Origin: Sva-07 sp963715825
Lineage (GTDB): Bacteria; Actinomycetota; Acidimicrobiia; Acidimicrobiales; Ilumatobacteraceae
NCBI GenBank assembly: GCA_963715825.1
Contig: CAVQSI010000003.1
Coordinates: 1-64,000 of the forward strand
Length of the DNA: 64,000 bases
Reading direction: 5' to 3'
Part shown: positions 1 through 10,377 of the stretch, one piece after another
Position numbering within the stretch: position 1 is the stretch's first letter
Layout: each line of letters starts with the position of its first letter
The notes under the pieces: model-generated
The model's database searches: none
Seen by the model: only the letters and a program-made list of their open reading frames with translations
What the model was told of the DNA's origin: nothing
Position numbers and translations under genes: made by a program

Positions 1-346
1 GCGTCTTCGTCGCTGTCGGCGTGCTCGCGGCGGCCGTCGTCGGCGTCGCTGCTGGAGCGGCCTCGTTGCGACCGGGTACCACCTTGGTCACGACCGCGCC
101 GGCGGTGCGGACCGTCAGGCCCACGCCCTTGGCAGCCAGTTCGCCACCGGTGCGAACGACACCGCCTGCCACGACTCCGGTCAGCTCGGTCGCGCGACCC
201 AGCTGGTTCGACACGGTGGTTCCGGTCCGGGCAATGACATCGCCTGCGCCGGCGCCGTCAGCGTTCCAGTCGTGCATCTTCTTCCATGCGAACCAGCCGC
301 CGACTGCCGCCACGCCACCGATCAACGTCGTCTCGAGTGCTCCCAT
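1..346 (-). CDS. Small putative membrane-associated protein, 3' end outside the window
   Basis: Reading starts at the ATG at 346 and stays open to base 1, giving at least 115 residues; the C-terminus lies outside the window. A good ribosome binding site (AAGGAG, 8 bases before the ATG) supports the start. The N-terminus has a short Gly/Ala/Val-rich hydrophobic stretch followed by WFAWKK, then a Gly/Val/Ala-rich body with alternating charged residues and an Ala/Thr/Pro-rich tail, which suggests association with the membrane. The start lies 25 bases inside the 3' end of the upstream ATPase gene, so the two are probably cotranscribed and translationally linked. I do not recognise a family and assign no function. 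Confidence 0.6.
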   Translation of the reverse strand, partial: MGALETTLIGGVAAVGGWFAWKKMHDWNADGAGAGDVIARTGTTVSNQLGRATELTGVVAGGVVRTGGELAAKGVGLTVRTAGAVVTKVVPGRNEAAPAATPTTAAASTPTATKT

Positions 347-3300
347 TGTCGTTCTCCTTCGTTCGGTTGGTCTTGCCCATTCGGTTGGTCTTGCTCATTC
401 GGTTCGTTTCGTGATCCGGCGTCGATGGCCTCGACGGCGCGGAGCATCCCAGCCGCTCGGTCGTGGTCGGCGATACGGCGTCCGACTTGTTCGACCAGCC
501 GTGGCACCCCCACCGACAGGCCGGTCGCTCCAATGGCCGCGGAGGTGGCGGTGGCCCAGCCCACGGGGCCGAGGGGGCGACATCCGAAGAACTGACTCAA
601 CCCGGGGGTCTGAATGGTCACGACGAGCGCCCCGATGCTGATCGCCGTCGCCCCGACGACGGTCGGGCTCCGACCGCCCGACACCAGCGTCTGGGCGAGC
701 TGCGTGCCGACGAGCCCGGCGAGCGCAACGGTGCGGGCGCGTGTCGGCGTCCCGGTCATGCTCGCCACCGTCCACGCTGCCGCGGCGCCGGCAGCAGTCG
801 TGCCGGCCCGCACTGCGATCTCGCGGATCAATGCGTCACCGAGCGACGCGTCGGGGCCCTCGTGCAGCAGTCGCTCCGGCGTCTTGTCAGGTGGTTCGCG
901 CAGCGCGATCGCCAGCGCCGGCGCCATGTCGGTGAGCAGATTGACCAGGAGCAGCTGGCGCGCATTGACCGGCGAGGTGCCCGTGACCGCCGTTCCGGCG
1001 AGGATGAAGCCGATCTCGCCGAGGTTGCCCCCCACGAGGATGGCCACCGCTGAACGGACCGATTCCCACATCGCGCGCCCCTCGACGATCGCATCGATGA
1101 TCGTCTCGATCCGATCGTCGGTGACGATCACGTCCGCGACCGCGCGGGCTGCGGCGTTGCCGTTGCCCCCGCCGAGCGCGATACCGGCATCGGCGAGGCG
1201 GATGGCGGATGCATCGTTTGCGCCGTCACCCGTCATGGCGACCGAGCGTCCTGTGCGCTGATAGGACTCGACGATGCGCACCTTCTGCGACGGGGTGACG
1301 CGGGCGAAGACGGAGACCTCGGTGATGATCGCGTCGAGAGCGTCGTCGTCCATTGCCTCGAGGTCGGCGCCGACGACGATGCGACCACCGTTCAACATGC
1401 CGAGTTCGGCCGCGATGGCCTCGGCAGTGCTCGCGTGGTCACCGGTGATCATGGCGATGTTGACGCCCGCCGCCCGAACGTCGCGGAGGGCTGCGGCTGC
1501 GCTCGGGCGGATGGGGTCGGCGAGTGCGACGAACCCGATCAGCTCCAGGCCCGACGGCACCTCGTCGGCCGAGATCTCTGCGTTCGACTTCCCGGTGGCC
1601 TCGGCGACAGCGAGCACGCGGAGTCCTCGTCGTCCCAGTCGGTCGACGTCGTCGTGCAGACGCTGCAGCGCCGCTTCGCTCAGCGGCCCGGTGCGTCCGT
1701 TTCGTCGCCGAGTGGTGCACTGGGGCAGCACCACTTCGGGCGCACCCTTGACCGAGATCAAGCGACGCGACGTCCGCGTCGATCCGAGCACGACGTGATA
1801 CCCGCGGCGAGACTCGAACGGGATCTCCTGGAGACGAGACCAACCGTCGATCCCATCGGCGGCGGTGACTCCGGTCGCGTCGGCGGCGGTCAGGATTGCT
1901 TGGTCGGTGGCGTGCGGCAGCGGACCGCTGCCGTTGGAGGCGGGCGTCGCGCGAGCTGCGGCGGCCACGAGTGCTCGACCGTCAGCGGACAGTTCGCCGA
2001 CCAGTTCGTCGGTGCCGTCGATCGAGACGAGGACGAGGCTGATCGAGTTCTCGGTGAGTGTGCCGGTCTTGTCGAAGCAGATCTGGTCGACACGTCCAAG
2101 CGCCTCGAGCGCTCGCGGGTTGCGGACCAGGGCGTTGTTGCGGGCCAGCCGGCGCGCTGCTGCAACCTGCGACAGGGTGGCGAGGGCGGGCAGCCCCTCG
2201 GGCACGGCGGCGACCATGAGGCTCACGCCGGTGCCGACGGCGTCACGCATCGGCTGACCACGCATGAGGCCGAGGCCGGTGACTGCGGCTCCGCCGGCGA
2301 GTGACACCGGCAGGGTCATCTTGGTGAGGTAGCCGAGACGTTGCTCGACACCCGAAGGCGGCGGGTCGCCGGCGGCCGCCGCACTCCGACCGGTCTCGGT
2401 GTCGGTGCCGATGGCGACGACCAGCGCCGTGACGCTGCCCGCGGCGATCGACGATCCCTCGAACAGCATCGAGGTCTGCTCCGGAATCGGTGCGCCCGGG
2501 GTGGCCGTGTTCGACTTGGCGACGGGCAGCGACTCGCCGGTGATGGTCGACTCGTCGACCTCGAGATTCTCCGACGTCAGGATGCGACTGTCGGCCGGCA
2601 CCGTGTCGCCTGCTCGGAGTTCGATGACGTCACCGACCACGAGGGTGTCACCGGGAACCTGGGCGGTTGCGCCGGCCATACGTACCGTGACCATCAAGTC
2701 GCCCGAGCGCTCCAGGCGTTGCAGCGACCGCTCGGTCTGCATCCGCTGTGCGGCGCCCACCAGTGCGTTGGTGCCGACGACACCACCGACCAGCGCCGCA
2801 TCGACCGCCGAGCCGACCGCGGCCGACAACGCGGCACCGAGTCCGAGCAGCGGCGTGAGCGGGTTGGCGAGTTCTTCGGTGAGCGCCTGGACCAAACCGA
2901 TCGGGCCCTTGAGGACGCGTGCCGACGAGGCCGCGTGCCGACGGTCGCGCTCGGTCGGCTCCAAACCATCGGCCGTGGCGCCGAGCCGGGCGAGCGACTC
3001 GGATGTATCGAGCTCGTGCCAGGGGTCTCGTGGCGCCGTTCGCGGTGGCCGCTGACCGCCGGCTCGGCGACCCGATGCAGCGCCGAGACCCACCGACACC
3101 AGTGCGGTGCCGTTGATGGGGAGCAGCGCCCGTTCGGTTGCCGTTCTGGGCGGGCCGAGCAGTGACCACAGGGCGCCGGTCGACGCGCCGGACAGCGCAA
3201 GGAGCGCACTGCGGCGACTCACCTCGCGGGCGATGCCGACCGCGCTGACGACCCGCCACGCGTTCTCCAACCCCGTGCCGACCACCAGATGGGCGCCCCA

Positions 3301-4875
3301 CGGGATGCGATGGCCCTCGCGCTCCACACCGAGGCTGACATCAGCGATCCTGAGCGCACTGGTGTACCTCGAACCGAGATACATGACGACGTGTCCGTCG
3401 CGTTGGAGGTCACCGATCTCGTCGACGAGCGCTGTCGCCGTGAGCTGACGCTCGATCCCGAGCCGGGCGGCGAGGGCATCGGTGCCGCCGGCGAGCAGTA
3501 CCTCGACGTCGGCATCGCGGGCAGCGTCGACGATCTCGTCGGCGAGCGCCACGGGTTCGGGTTGGATGGCGACCAGGGCGAGGAGGGTGTCGTGCTTCCA
3601 GAGCCCGAGCACCTTGCGCCCGCCGGCGCCGAGAAGGCGAGCCCGGTTCTTGGCACCACGTGGGAGCACGGATTCGGTCTGTTCGAGCGGCTGGAGCCGC
3701 CAACTGCGCCAACGCCGCTGCTCCGACGGATGGTCACGGTCGAACAGCGCGTGGGTCCGTTTCGCCACCTCGACGGAATCGGTGTCGTGACGGAAGCCGA
3801 CGATGTCGGCGATGGCCCAGATCTCCGAGGTGACCGTTCGCGCCTCGATGACGAGGGTGTCGACCCGGTCGAGCCGGCGGAGCGCCTGCGGGTCCATCGT
3901 CAGCACGTCGTACTGCGACAGAACCCGGTCGAACTCGGCGGCGAAGGCTTCGCGCCCGTGTGTTGCGGCCTTCGGGATGCCGGCGAGCAGCAACTTCGAG
4001 GCTCGCCGTGGATCCCTCGTCGCGCCGAGCACCACACTCATCGCACCGAGCGACGCCAGCCCGGCCCGATCGGAGTACATCTCGATCGGACCCTTCGGGA
4101 GGGAGACCGGCCGCTTCGCCAGGTGCTCGGCGGGATGGCCGACGCTGTGCCGTCCCTGGACCAACTCCGGCTCGCGCCGATTCCACGTGGCGTTGCGCGA
4201 CTGCTGCTCACCCAGCTTGATCGATCGGTGACCGATGTCGACGATCAGGCCGAGCGGACCCTGTCCGAGCGCCTGTGCCGCCGCGTTCGTCGTGGTCATG
4301 ACGACCTCGGCAGCCGGTGGTCCCAGCCGGCCTTCGAGGAACCGACGCACGCGCGGCGAATTGTCGGCAATGCTCACGAGACCGGGGATCTCGGAGGGCA
4401 GACGCATGAAGTGCAGCGCCTGCGCAGCACCCGCGTAGCCCAGTCCGGCGACATCGGCGACGATGCCGAACACGTTGAGTTGAATCGGCAGGCGATCCGC
4501 TGGATGGTCCGGCCGATCGTGAGGGAATCGCTCGTCGGCGACGTCGTGGAGCTCCTCGACCGTCTCGAGCGATTCGATCAGGTCGTCGGCGTCGATCGCT
4601 TCCGGGTCGAAGACCACGATGAGGCGGCCGACGATGGCGTCGACCTCGGCCCATTCGACACCGTCGAGTCGCTCGATCGCTGCCTTCGCGTCGGCGGCCA
4701 GCGCCGCATGCTCCGGCCGGTCGGCTCCGCGCATCTCGATGTGGGCATGACCGTCGCCGGACATCGCCACACGACGGTGCATACGGCCCTCGGCGTTGCC
4801 GAACACCCGCATGCCGGTCCGGAGTGCGGCGATGGGATTGAGCAGGTGCGCGAGCGGTGATGGCGGTGGGGGCAT
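322..4875 (-). CDS. CtpI-like giant cation-transporting P-type ATPase (1517 aa)
   Basis: This is a membrane pump that couples ATP hydrolysis to cation transport. The C-terminal half carries all P-type signatures: actuator TGES at about 779-782, PEGLP in the M4 region, the phosphorylated Asp in DKTGT at residue 935, KGAPE in the nucleotide domain, and hinge TGDGAND near 1217. The first 700 residues contain a heavy-metal-associated-like ferredoxin fold (about 50-115) and then a degenerate region without the catalytic motifs. That doubled architecture and length match the mycobacterial CtpI group, whose substrate is not settled. The C-terminus ends in a charged NEQDQPN-type repeat encoded by an 18-bp tandem repeat. 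The Pro at PEGLP fits a P2-type fold better than a heavy-metal P1B pump. The family call is secure and the ion is unknown. Confidence 0.88.
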   Translation of the reverse strand: MPPPPSPLAHLLNPIAALRTGMRVFGNAEGRMHRRVAMSGDGHAHIEMRGADRPEHAALAADAKAAIERLDGVEWAEVDAIVGRLIVVFDPEAIDADDLIESLETVEELHDVADERFPHDRPDHPADRLPIQLNVFGIVADVAGLGYAGAAQALHFMRLPSEIPGLVSIADNSPRVRRFLEGRLGPPAAEVVMTTTNAAAQALGQGPLGLIVDIGHRSIKLGEQQSRNATWNRREPELVQGRHSVGHPAEHLAKRPVSLPKGPIEMYSDRAGLASLGAMSVVLGATRDPRRASKLLLAGIPKAATHGREAFAAEFDRVLSQYDVLTMDPQALRRLDRVDTLVIEARTVTSEIWAIADIVGFRHDTDSVEVAKRTHALFDRDHPSEQRRWRSWRLQPLEQTESVLPRGAKNRARLLGAGGRKVLGLWKHDTLLALVAIQPEPVALADEIVDAARDADVEVLLAGGTDALAARLGIERQLTATALVDEIGDLQRDGHVVMYLGSRYTSALRIADVSLGVEREGHRIPWGAHLVVGTGLENAWRVVSAVGIAREVSRRSALLALSGASTGALWSLLGPPRTATERALLPINGTALVSVGLGAASGRRAGGQRPPRTAPRDPWHELDTSESLARLGATADGLEPTERDRRHAASSARVLKGPIGLVQALTEELANPLTPLLGLGAALSAAVGSAVDAALVGGVVGTNALVGAAQRMQTERSLQRLERSGDLMVTVRMAGATAQVPGDTLVVGDVIELRAGDTVPADSRILTSENLEVDESTITGESLPVAKSNTATPGAPIPEQTSMLFEGSSIAAGSVTALVVAIGTDTETGRSAAAAGDPPPSGVEQRLGYLTKMTLPVSLAGGAAVTGLGLMRGQPMRDAVGTGVSLMVAAVPEGLPALATLSQVAAARRLARNNALVRNPRALEALGRVDQICFDKTGTLTENSISLVLVSIDGTDELVGELSADGRALVAAAARATPASNGSGPLPHATDQAILTAADATGVTAADGIDGWSRLQEIPFESRRGYHVVLGSTRTSRRLISVKGAPEVVLPQCTTRRRNGRTGPLSEAALQRLHDDVDRLGRRGLRVLAVAEATGKSNAEISADEVPSGLELIGFVALADPIRPSAAAALRDVRAAGVNIAMITGDHASTAEAIAAELGMLNGGRIVVGADLEAMDDDALDAIITEVSVFARVTPSQKVRIVESYQRTGRSVAMTGDGANDASAIRLADAGIALGGGNGNAAARAVADVIVTDDRIETIIDAIVEGRAMWESVRSAVAILVGGNLGEIGFILAGTAVTGTSPVNARQLLLVNLLTDMAPALAIALREPPDKTPERLLHEGPDASLGDALIREIAVRAGTTAAGAAAAWTVASMTGTPTRARTVALAGLVGTQLAQTLVSGGRSPTVVGATAISIGALVVTIQTPGLSQFFGCRPLGPVGWATATSAAIGATGLSVGVPRLVEQVGRRIADHDRAAGMLRAVEAIDAGSRNEPNEQDQPNGQDQPNEGERQWEHSRRR
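362..406. repeat. 18-bp tandem repeat, about 2.5 copies
   Basis: Two adjacent 18-bp units (362-379 and 380-397) differ at one base, and a partial third follows. They encode the repeated Gln/Asp/Pro/Asn-Glu tail of the P-type ATPase and lie just upstream of the ribosome binding site of the next gene. Slippage would change tail length by six residues without shifting frame. Confidence 0.8.
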
Positions 4876-5044
4876 GTTCTGGAGCGGGCAGTCTCTGTGA
4901 CGTCACGGCAATGATGCCCGGCCCTGGCGCTGATGACGCCCGCCAGATCGGGTGAATCCTCCACCGTCGTCCAGATCGGGAACTCGACTCGGGAGGCTGC
5001 AGTCGCGGAGTACGACGAGCTCTGGGACGTGGCTCGCGGCGACC

Positions 5045-6748
5045 TCAGCCTCGAACGACGAGACCTCGGTAGCCGTCGGCGAACCCTGCCGAGCGGAGGA
5101 CGTCGACGAGGCCCGCCGGTGCGTCGGCAAGACCATCGCCGTCGATCTTGCGGATCTCGACCGCCTTCACCCGGCCGGTCTTGACGAGGTCGATCAGTGC
5201 TCCCGTCCACCCGGCGTCCGCGAGCGCGTCGGGGAAGGTGACCAGATGATGGCCTCGCCGGTCGAACCACACCAACGGTCGACCGGCGCGCAGCACGACG
5301 ATCGACGAGGCGTTCCGAGCTGGCCGCCCTGTGGTTGCAGGCCATTGCAGTGCCGCACCGTAGGGCTGGGCCGGATCGGTCGCCGCCAGCACCACCGGAT
5401 CGGGCACGTCGTCGGGCCGGATGATCGGGTCCGGCGTCTCGCGTGCTGCCCGGAGCCGGTCGACCGCGCCCGGCACGGCGAACTGGGCGGCGCCGAGCCC
5501 ATCGACGAAGTAGCCGCGGCGCACCTGACCGCGCTCCTCGAGCACCTTCAGCACGCCGTACACGGCACTGAATCCGCCGACGAGGCCCTCGGCCATCACC
5601 GCCTCGCGGGTGACCACGCCGTAGCGCTCGACGAGCTGCATCGCCTGGGCGTGGGCGGCCTCGGTCGGCGTCGGCACGGGCCGCAACAGCGGCCCGACGA
5701 GGCTCCACCGACCCTGGCCGGCGGGCGGGCCGATCCGGGTGAGGCGACCCGGACGGGGCCGGCTCCTGCCGTAGGCCGCTCGGCCCTTCGAAGCGGCCTT
5801 GACCTTGGCCCCGCCGAGTACGGAACGCAGCGGAGCGAGCGAGTCGTTGGTGACCTCGCCGGCCCACACCAGGTCCCACAGGGCGGCGAGGAGTTCCTGG
5901 TCCTGCGCGCCTGGTGCAGCGCCACGGATCTGGCCCCAGAAGCTCGCCCCCTGCTCGAGGAGCAACGCACGGATCGCGTCGTGCAGCGCGCCGTCGGCGG
6001 GTTCACGCTCCTCCCAGCCGGGAGCGAGCAACGGCAGCTGGTCGGCGAAGCACAGACGGATCCGGCCGTCGCGAGCACCGAGCGCGCCGGCGCCGATCCA
6101 GATCACTTCGCCAGCCGTGCACAGCTCGTCGAGCATCGGCGGTCGGAAACCGGCGACTCGCGCCGGGAGCACGTCGGTCTCGATCGTCGACGCCACGAGC
6201 GCGGTGCCCGACAGCACGCCCAGCGTCTCGACCAGGGCGTCCATGCCGCGGCGGCCGGCGGGGATGTCGTGCCACGCCGTGAGGAACCGTGCGAACGCCT
6301 CCTGCTCGACCGGCTCGACCTCCTTGCGGAGCGCTGCGAGCGACCGGCGGCGGAGTTGACGCAACACGTCGACGTCGCAGAACTCGCGCGACACACCCTC
6401 GGGGCGGAACTCGCCGACGACGAGTCGTTCCTCGCCTTCGAGCGCCGCGAGCGCGCCGGCGATCCGCTCTGGCGGCGCCGCGAACCGCTTGGCGACGTCC
6501 GCCGTGAGGAACGGCCCATGCGTGCGGGCGTAGCGGCCGACGAGCTCCTCCAACGGACGAGCGACCGGGTCGGTGAACGCCATCGGCAGGCCGAGCGGCA
6601 GCGAGCACCCGAACGCATCGCGGTAACGGGCGGCGTCCTCCGCAGCGGCGTAGCGGGTCTCGCCGCCGAGTGCGATCTCGATCACCCGTCGCTCGGCGAC
6701 CAGCGTTGCCAGCCACTCGAGCCCCGCCGGACTCACAACGGAGTTCGA
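5045..6748 (-). CDS. lhr: Lhr-type helicase, C-terminal part (piece 3 of 3)
   Basis: This is the C-terminal third of a large Lhr-family ATP-dependent DNA/RNA helicase, corresponding to the Lhr-core extension and its C-terminal domains. It contains no helicase motif, as expected for this region. Reading enters this frame near 6745, where the middle piece (ending ELR) continues as SPAGLEWLATLVAERR. It ends at the stop at 5045. Composition and protein-like character match the other pieces, so the whole 4.5-kb gene was recently intact or is intact and misread. No ribosome binding site suggests an independent start at this point. Confidence 0.75.
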   Translation of the reverse strand, partial: SNSVVSPAGLEWLATLVAERRVIEIALGGETRYAAAEDAARYRDAFGCSLPLGLPMAFTDPVARPLEELVGRYARTHGPFLTADVAKRFAAPPERIAGALAALEGEERLVVGEFRPEGVSREFCDVDVLRQLRRRSLAALRKEVEPVEQEAFARFLTAWHDIPAGRRGMDALVETLGVLSGTALVASTIETDVLPARVAGFRPPMLDELCTAGEVIWIGAGALGARDGRIRLCFADQLPLLAPGWEEREPADGALHDAIRALLLEQGASFWGQIRGAAPGAQDQELLAALWDLVWAGEVTNDSLAPLRSVLGGAKVKAASKGRAAYGRSRPRPGRLTRIGPPAGQGRWSLVGPLLRPVPTPTEAAHAQAMQLVERYGVVTREAVMAEGLVGGFSAVYGVLKVLEERGQVRRGYFVDGLGAAQFAVPGAVDRLRAARETPDPIIRPDDVPDPVVLAATDPAQPYGAALQWPATTGRPARNASSIVVLRAGRPLVWFDRRGHHLVTFPDALADAGWTGALIDLVKTGRVKAVEIRKIDGDGLADAPAGLVDVLRSAGFADGYRGLVVRG

Positions 6749-6749
6749 C

Positions 6750-8657
6750 CTCGTCGGCGCTCAGGTCGCCGACCTTGCGGAACACATCGTGCAACTCATC
6801 GGCCGAGCGAGCGCGGCGACCGTCGGCGATGCACTGCAGTTCGAGTTCGATGTCGGCCAGCACCTCGGGGTCGAGCAGCTCGCGCAGCTCCTCGGCACCG
6901 AGGAGGTCACGCAGCAGATCGCGGTCGAGTGCCAGCGCCGCGGCCCGGCGCTCGGCGAGCGGTGCGTCGCCCTCGTACATGTAGGCGGCGATCCAGTTGA
7001 ACAGCAGGCTCGACGCCATCGGGCTCGCCTTGCCGGTGTCGACGGTGACCACCCGGATCGCCCGCGAGCGCAGCAGCCCGAGCACCTCGCGCAGCGCCGG
7101 CACGTCGAAGACGTCCTGCAGGCACTCGCGTGACGTCTCCAACAGGATCGGGAACGTCGGGTACTTCGCCGCCACGGCGAGCAGATCGGCTGCCCGCTGA
7201 CGCTGCTGCCACAGCGGTGTCCGGCGGTCGGGTCGGCGGCGCGGCAGCAACAGCGCCCGCCCGGCGCACTCGCGGAACCGGGCGGAGAAGAGGGCTGTCT
7301 GCGGGAGTGTCTCGACGACGAGTTCGTCGATGTCCTCCGGGTCGATCATCAGCGCCTCGATCGGCAGTTCGACGGCCGACTCGGGCAGGCGGATCACGAT
7401 GCCGTCGTCGCCCCACATCGACTCGACGGGGATGTCGTACCGGTCCATCAGACGGCGTTCGATCGCCATCGCCCACGGGGCGTGTACCGGCGTGCCGAAC
7501 GGGCTGAGGATGCAGATGCGCCAGTCGCCGATCTCGTCCTGGAACCGTTCGACCACCACGGTGCGGTCGTCGGGCACGGCGCCGGTCGCCTCGACCTGCT
7601 CGGCGAGGTACTGCGTGAGGTTGCCGGCGGCGAACGCGTCGAGGTTGTAGTGCGTCATCAGCCGCTCGGTGGCAGCCGCATCGTCGAGGTCGCGGATCTC
7701 GCGCACGAATCCTCCGAGCGCCCGGCCCAGCTCCAGCGGACGGCCCGGTCGGTCGCCGTGCCAGAACGGCATCTTGCCGGGCTGGCCCGGCGCCGGGCTG
7801 ACGGTGACCCGCTCGAACGTGATGTCCTCGATCCGCCACGTCGACGCGCCGAGCACGAACGTCTCGCCCGGGCGGCTCTCGTAGACCATCTCCTCGTCGA
7901 GCTCGCCGACGCGGGTCCCGTCGGGGAGGAACACGCCGAAGAGGCCCCGGTCGGGGATCGTGCCGCCGCTGGTGACGGCGAGGCGCTTCGAGCCGTCGCG
8001 AGCGCGGAGACGGTCGTTGATGCGGTCCCACACGATGCGCGGGCGCAACTCGGAGAACTCCTCACTCGGGTAGCGGCCCGACAGCAGGTCGAGCACATTC
8101 GACAGCAGGTCGTCGGAGATGTCGGCGAAGCTCGCACAGCGCCGCACCATCGCGGCAACCTCACCGACCGAGCACTCCTCGACGATCGCCACGTGCGCGA
8201 CGATCTGCTGGGCGAGCACGTCGAGCGGGTTGCGCAGGTAGCGGGTCGACTCGATCTCACCGTCGATCATCCGGCGCGTGACCACTGCCGCTTCGAGCAG
8301 GTCGCCGCGGTGCTTCGGGAAGATCGAGCCTCGCGACGGCTCGCCCACCTGGTGGCCGGCGCGACCGATGCGCTGCAGACCGCGGCTGACCGCACCGGGC
8401 GACTCGACCTGGATCACGAGATCGACGGCGCCCATGTCGATGCCGAGCTCCAGTGACGACGTGGCGACGATCGCTCGGAGGTCGCCCCGCTTGAGACGGT
8501 CCTCGATCACCACACGTTGCTCACGCGCGAGTGACCCATGGTGGGCGCGCACCAACTCGTCGATGATCTCGCCGGTCACCGGGTCGACGATGCCGGGCAC
8601 GCCCTCCTCGATCGCCAGCTCGTTGAGCTTCGCCGCGAGACGCTCGGCCGGCGCGGC
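6750..8657 (-). CDS. lhr: Lhr-type helicase, middle part with RecA2 motifs (piece 2 of 3)
   Basis: This piece carries the second RecA domain of an Lhr helicase. It has the HHGSL segment, ATSSLELGIDMG (motif V) and QRIGRAGH (motif VI), followed by the winged-helix and Lhr-core domain. It joins the N-terminal piece across a one-base excess in a GC-rich run at about 8647-8656: the upstream frame ends IIFCNARR and this frame continues AERLAAKLNELA. At the downstream end a second one-base excess near 6745 switches to the C-terminal frame. Both joins restore the expected family sequence without missing residues, which favours sequence errors or very recent mutation over an old pseudogene. Confidence 0.78.
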
Positions 8658-8658
8658 G

Positions 8659-9572
8659 GGCGTTGCAGAAGATGATCGTGGTGCGGTTGGCGAGAATCCG
8701 CTTCAGGATCTCGGGGTAGATGCTCGGCCAGATCGACGTGCGCCGCTCGGTGAGCGCCGCAGTCGCCGGGCCGGGGGTGAGTTCGACCTTCACCTGGCCG
8801 AGCGTCGACATGTCCTCGATCGGGATGACGACCTCGATCTCCAACTGCTTGCGAATACCGGCGTCGACGATCTGCACCGGTCGCCTGCGACCCGGCTCGG
8901 CCCAGCCACCGAGGAACTCGGCGACCTCTTCCAGCGGACGCTGCGTGGCCGAGAGCCCGATGCGCTGCGGCGGCGTGTCGGTGACCTCCTCCAGGCGCTC
9001 CAGGGTCAACATGAGATGCGCGCCACGCTTGGTGGTCGCCATCGCGTGGATCTCGTCGATGATCACCGTCTCGACACCGGCGAGCGTCTCGCGCGCCGAC
9101 GACGTGAGCATCAGGTAGAGCGACTCGGGCGTGGTGATCAGCAGGTCGGGCGGACGCCGGATCAGCTTCTGGCGGTCGTTGGCCGCGGTGTCACCGGTAC
9201 GCATGCCGACCTCGGGGGCGACGAACGGATCGTCCAATCGCTCGGCGGCGAGCTCGATGCCCTTGAGCGGCGCCCGCAGGTTCTTCTCGATGTCGAACGC
9301 CAATGCCCGCAGCGGCGAGATGTACAGCACCCGCGTGCGGTGCGAGCGTTCCTCGGGTCGTGGCGTGGTGGTGAGGCGATCGATCGACGCGAGGAACGCC
9401 GTGAGCGTCTTGCCCGACCCGGTCGGCGCACAGATCAGCGTGTGCTCGCCGGCCGCGATGTGCGGCCAGCCCTGGACCTGCGGTGCAGTGGGCTCGGGGA
9501 ACGATGCCGCGAACCACTCCCGGACGGCCGGCGAGAACGCCTCCAGGACGGGGTGCGCAGCGATCGGGTCAC
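8659..9572 (-). CDS. lhr: Lhr-type helicase, N-terminal RecA1 domain (piece 1 of 3)
   Basis: This is the N-terminal ATPase domain of an Lhr superfamily 2 helicase, which acts in DNA repair or nucleic-acid remodelling in related bacteria. Visible motifs are APTGSGKT (Walker A), LYISPLRALA, the DEIHA Walker B box and SATQRP (motif III). The frame is open from 9573 but has no ATG, GTG or TTG before the P-loop. A GTG at 9572 in another frame, plus one missing base in the G run at 9550-9553, would give a normal Lhr start reading into LEAFSPAVREWF. The gene lies downstream of the copper-chaperone lipoprotein on the same strand. Together the three pieces give about 1500 residues, the usual Lhr length. 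Confidence 0.75.
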
Positions 9573-9636
9573 GCTACCCACGGCCGGCGGTTCCCCGAGG
9601 CTGATCGCCCGGGGAACCGCCAGTCGGGGTGAACGG

Positions 9637-10333
9637 TCAGCCGTCGGTGGTCTCCGTCATGTCGTCGTCCATGTCACCCATGTCGTCGCCACCCATGTCC
9701 ATGTCGCCCATGTCGCCCATGCCCGCGAGCTCGCGGACCGGGGCCGTGACGGTCACCTCGGTGCCGTCATCGAAGATCATCGTGACCTCGACCTCACCGA
9801 CGATGTCCGCGGGGTCGATGTCGATCAACATGATGTGCGGGCCGCCCGGCTCGAGCGTGAAGCTGGCGCCGGCCGGAACCACGAAACCGTCCTCGCGCTC
9901 CTGCATCTGCATGGTGCCGCTGTCGTCCATCAGCGTCTCGTGGATCTCGACGGTGGCGTCGAAGGGAACCGACCCACCGATCAGGGTGATGTCGGTGTCG
10001 CCGTTGTTCGTGATGGTGCCGTAGGCGGCCGACAGCGTCTGACCCATGGCAGGTTGGCGCACCCAGACGTCGGTCACGGTGATGTCACCCACGGTGGCCT
10101 CGCCGCCCGGCATCTCATCCATCTCAGGCCATGTCGTCGTCCATGTCGTCGGCCATGTCATCGGCCATGGTGGTGTCGCTGGCCATGTCATCGGCCATCT
10201 CGGCCATCTCGGTCGTCTCGACGATCGTGTCGGATGCGCCGGTGTCGTCGTCGCTGCCGCACGCAGCGAGCGAGAGGACCAGCGCAGAGGCGGCGAGCGG
10301 GGCGAGGAGGAGTCTGGTTCGGTTGTGGTTCAC
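9637..10333 (-). CDS. PCuAC-domain copper chaperone lipoprotein with Met/Asp-rich arms (frameshifted)
   Basis: This is an exported lipoprotein of the PCuAC (DUF461) family, which delivers Cu(I) to cytochrome oxidase at the outside of the membrane. A GTG at 10333 starts a signal peptide ending in a lipobox (LSLAAC, then GSDDD). A linker made of repeated Met-Ala-Asp-Asp units follows. Near 10125 the frame ends in a premature TGA; one extra base there explains it, and the next frame continues EMDEMPGGEATVGDITV. The PCuAC domain has the family metal ligands: His in EIHETLMDD, Met in GTMQM, and the HIM pair in GGPHIML. The C-terminus is a second Met/Asp/Gly-rich arm. Such arms are likely extra soft-metal ligands (inference). 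Confidence 0.8.
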
Positions 10334-10377
10334 GACCCGACAGGTCGTCGCCCACCCCCTCCAGGTTCCGCGCAACC

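Noticed and set aside
3289..4860. Long plus-strand open frame of 523 codons opposite the P-type ATPase
   Set aside because: It lies entirely antisense to a gene with complete P-type motifs, has Asp/Glu/Arg/Gly-heavy composition expected from the reverse of high-GC codons, and shows no motif or start site.
6750..9572. Programmed frameshift in lhr
   Set aside because: The two switch points share no slippery heptamer or downstream structure, and Lhr is a single-frame gene in all families I know; base errors explain it better.
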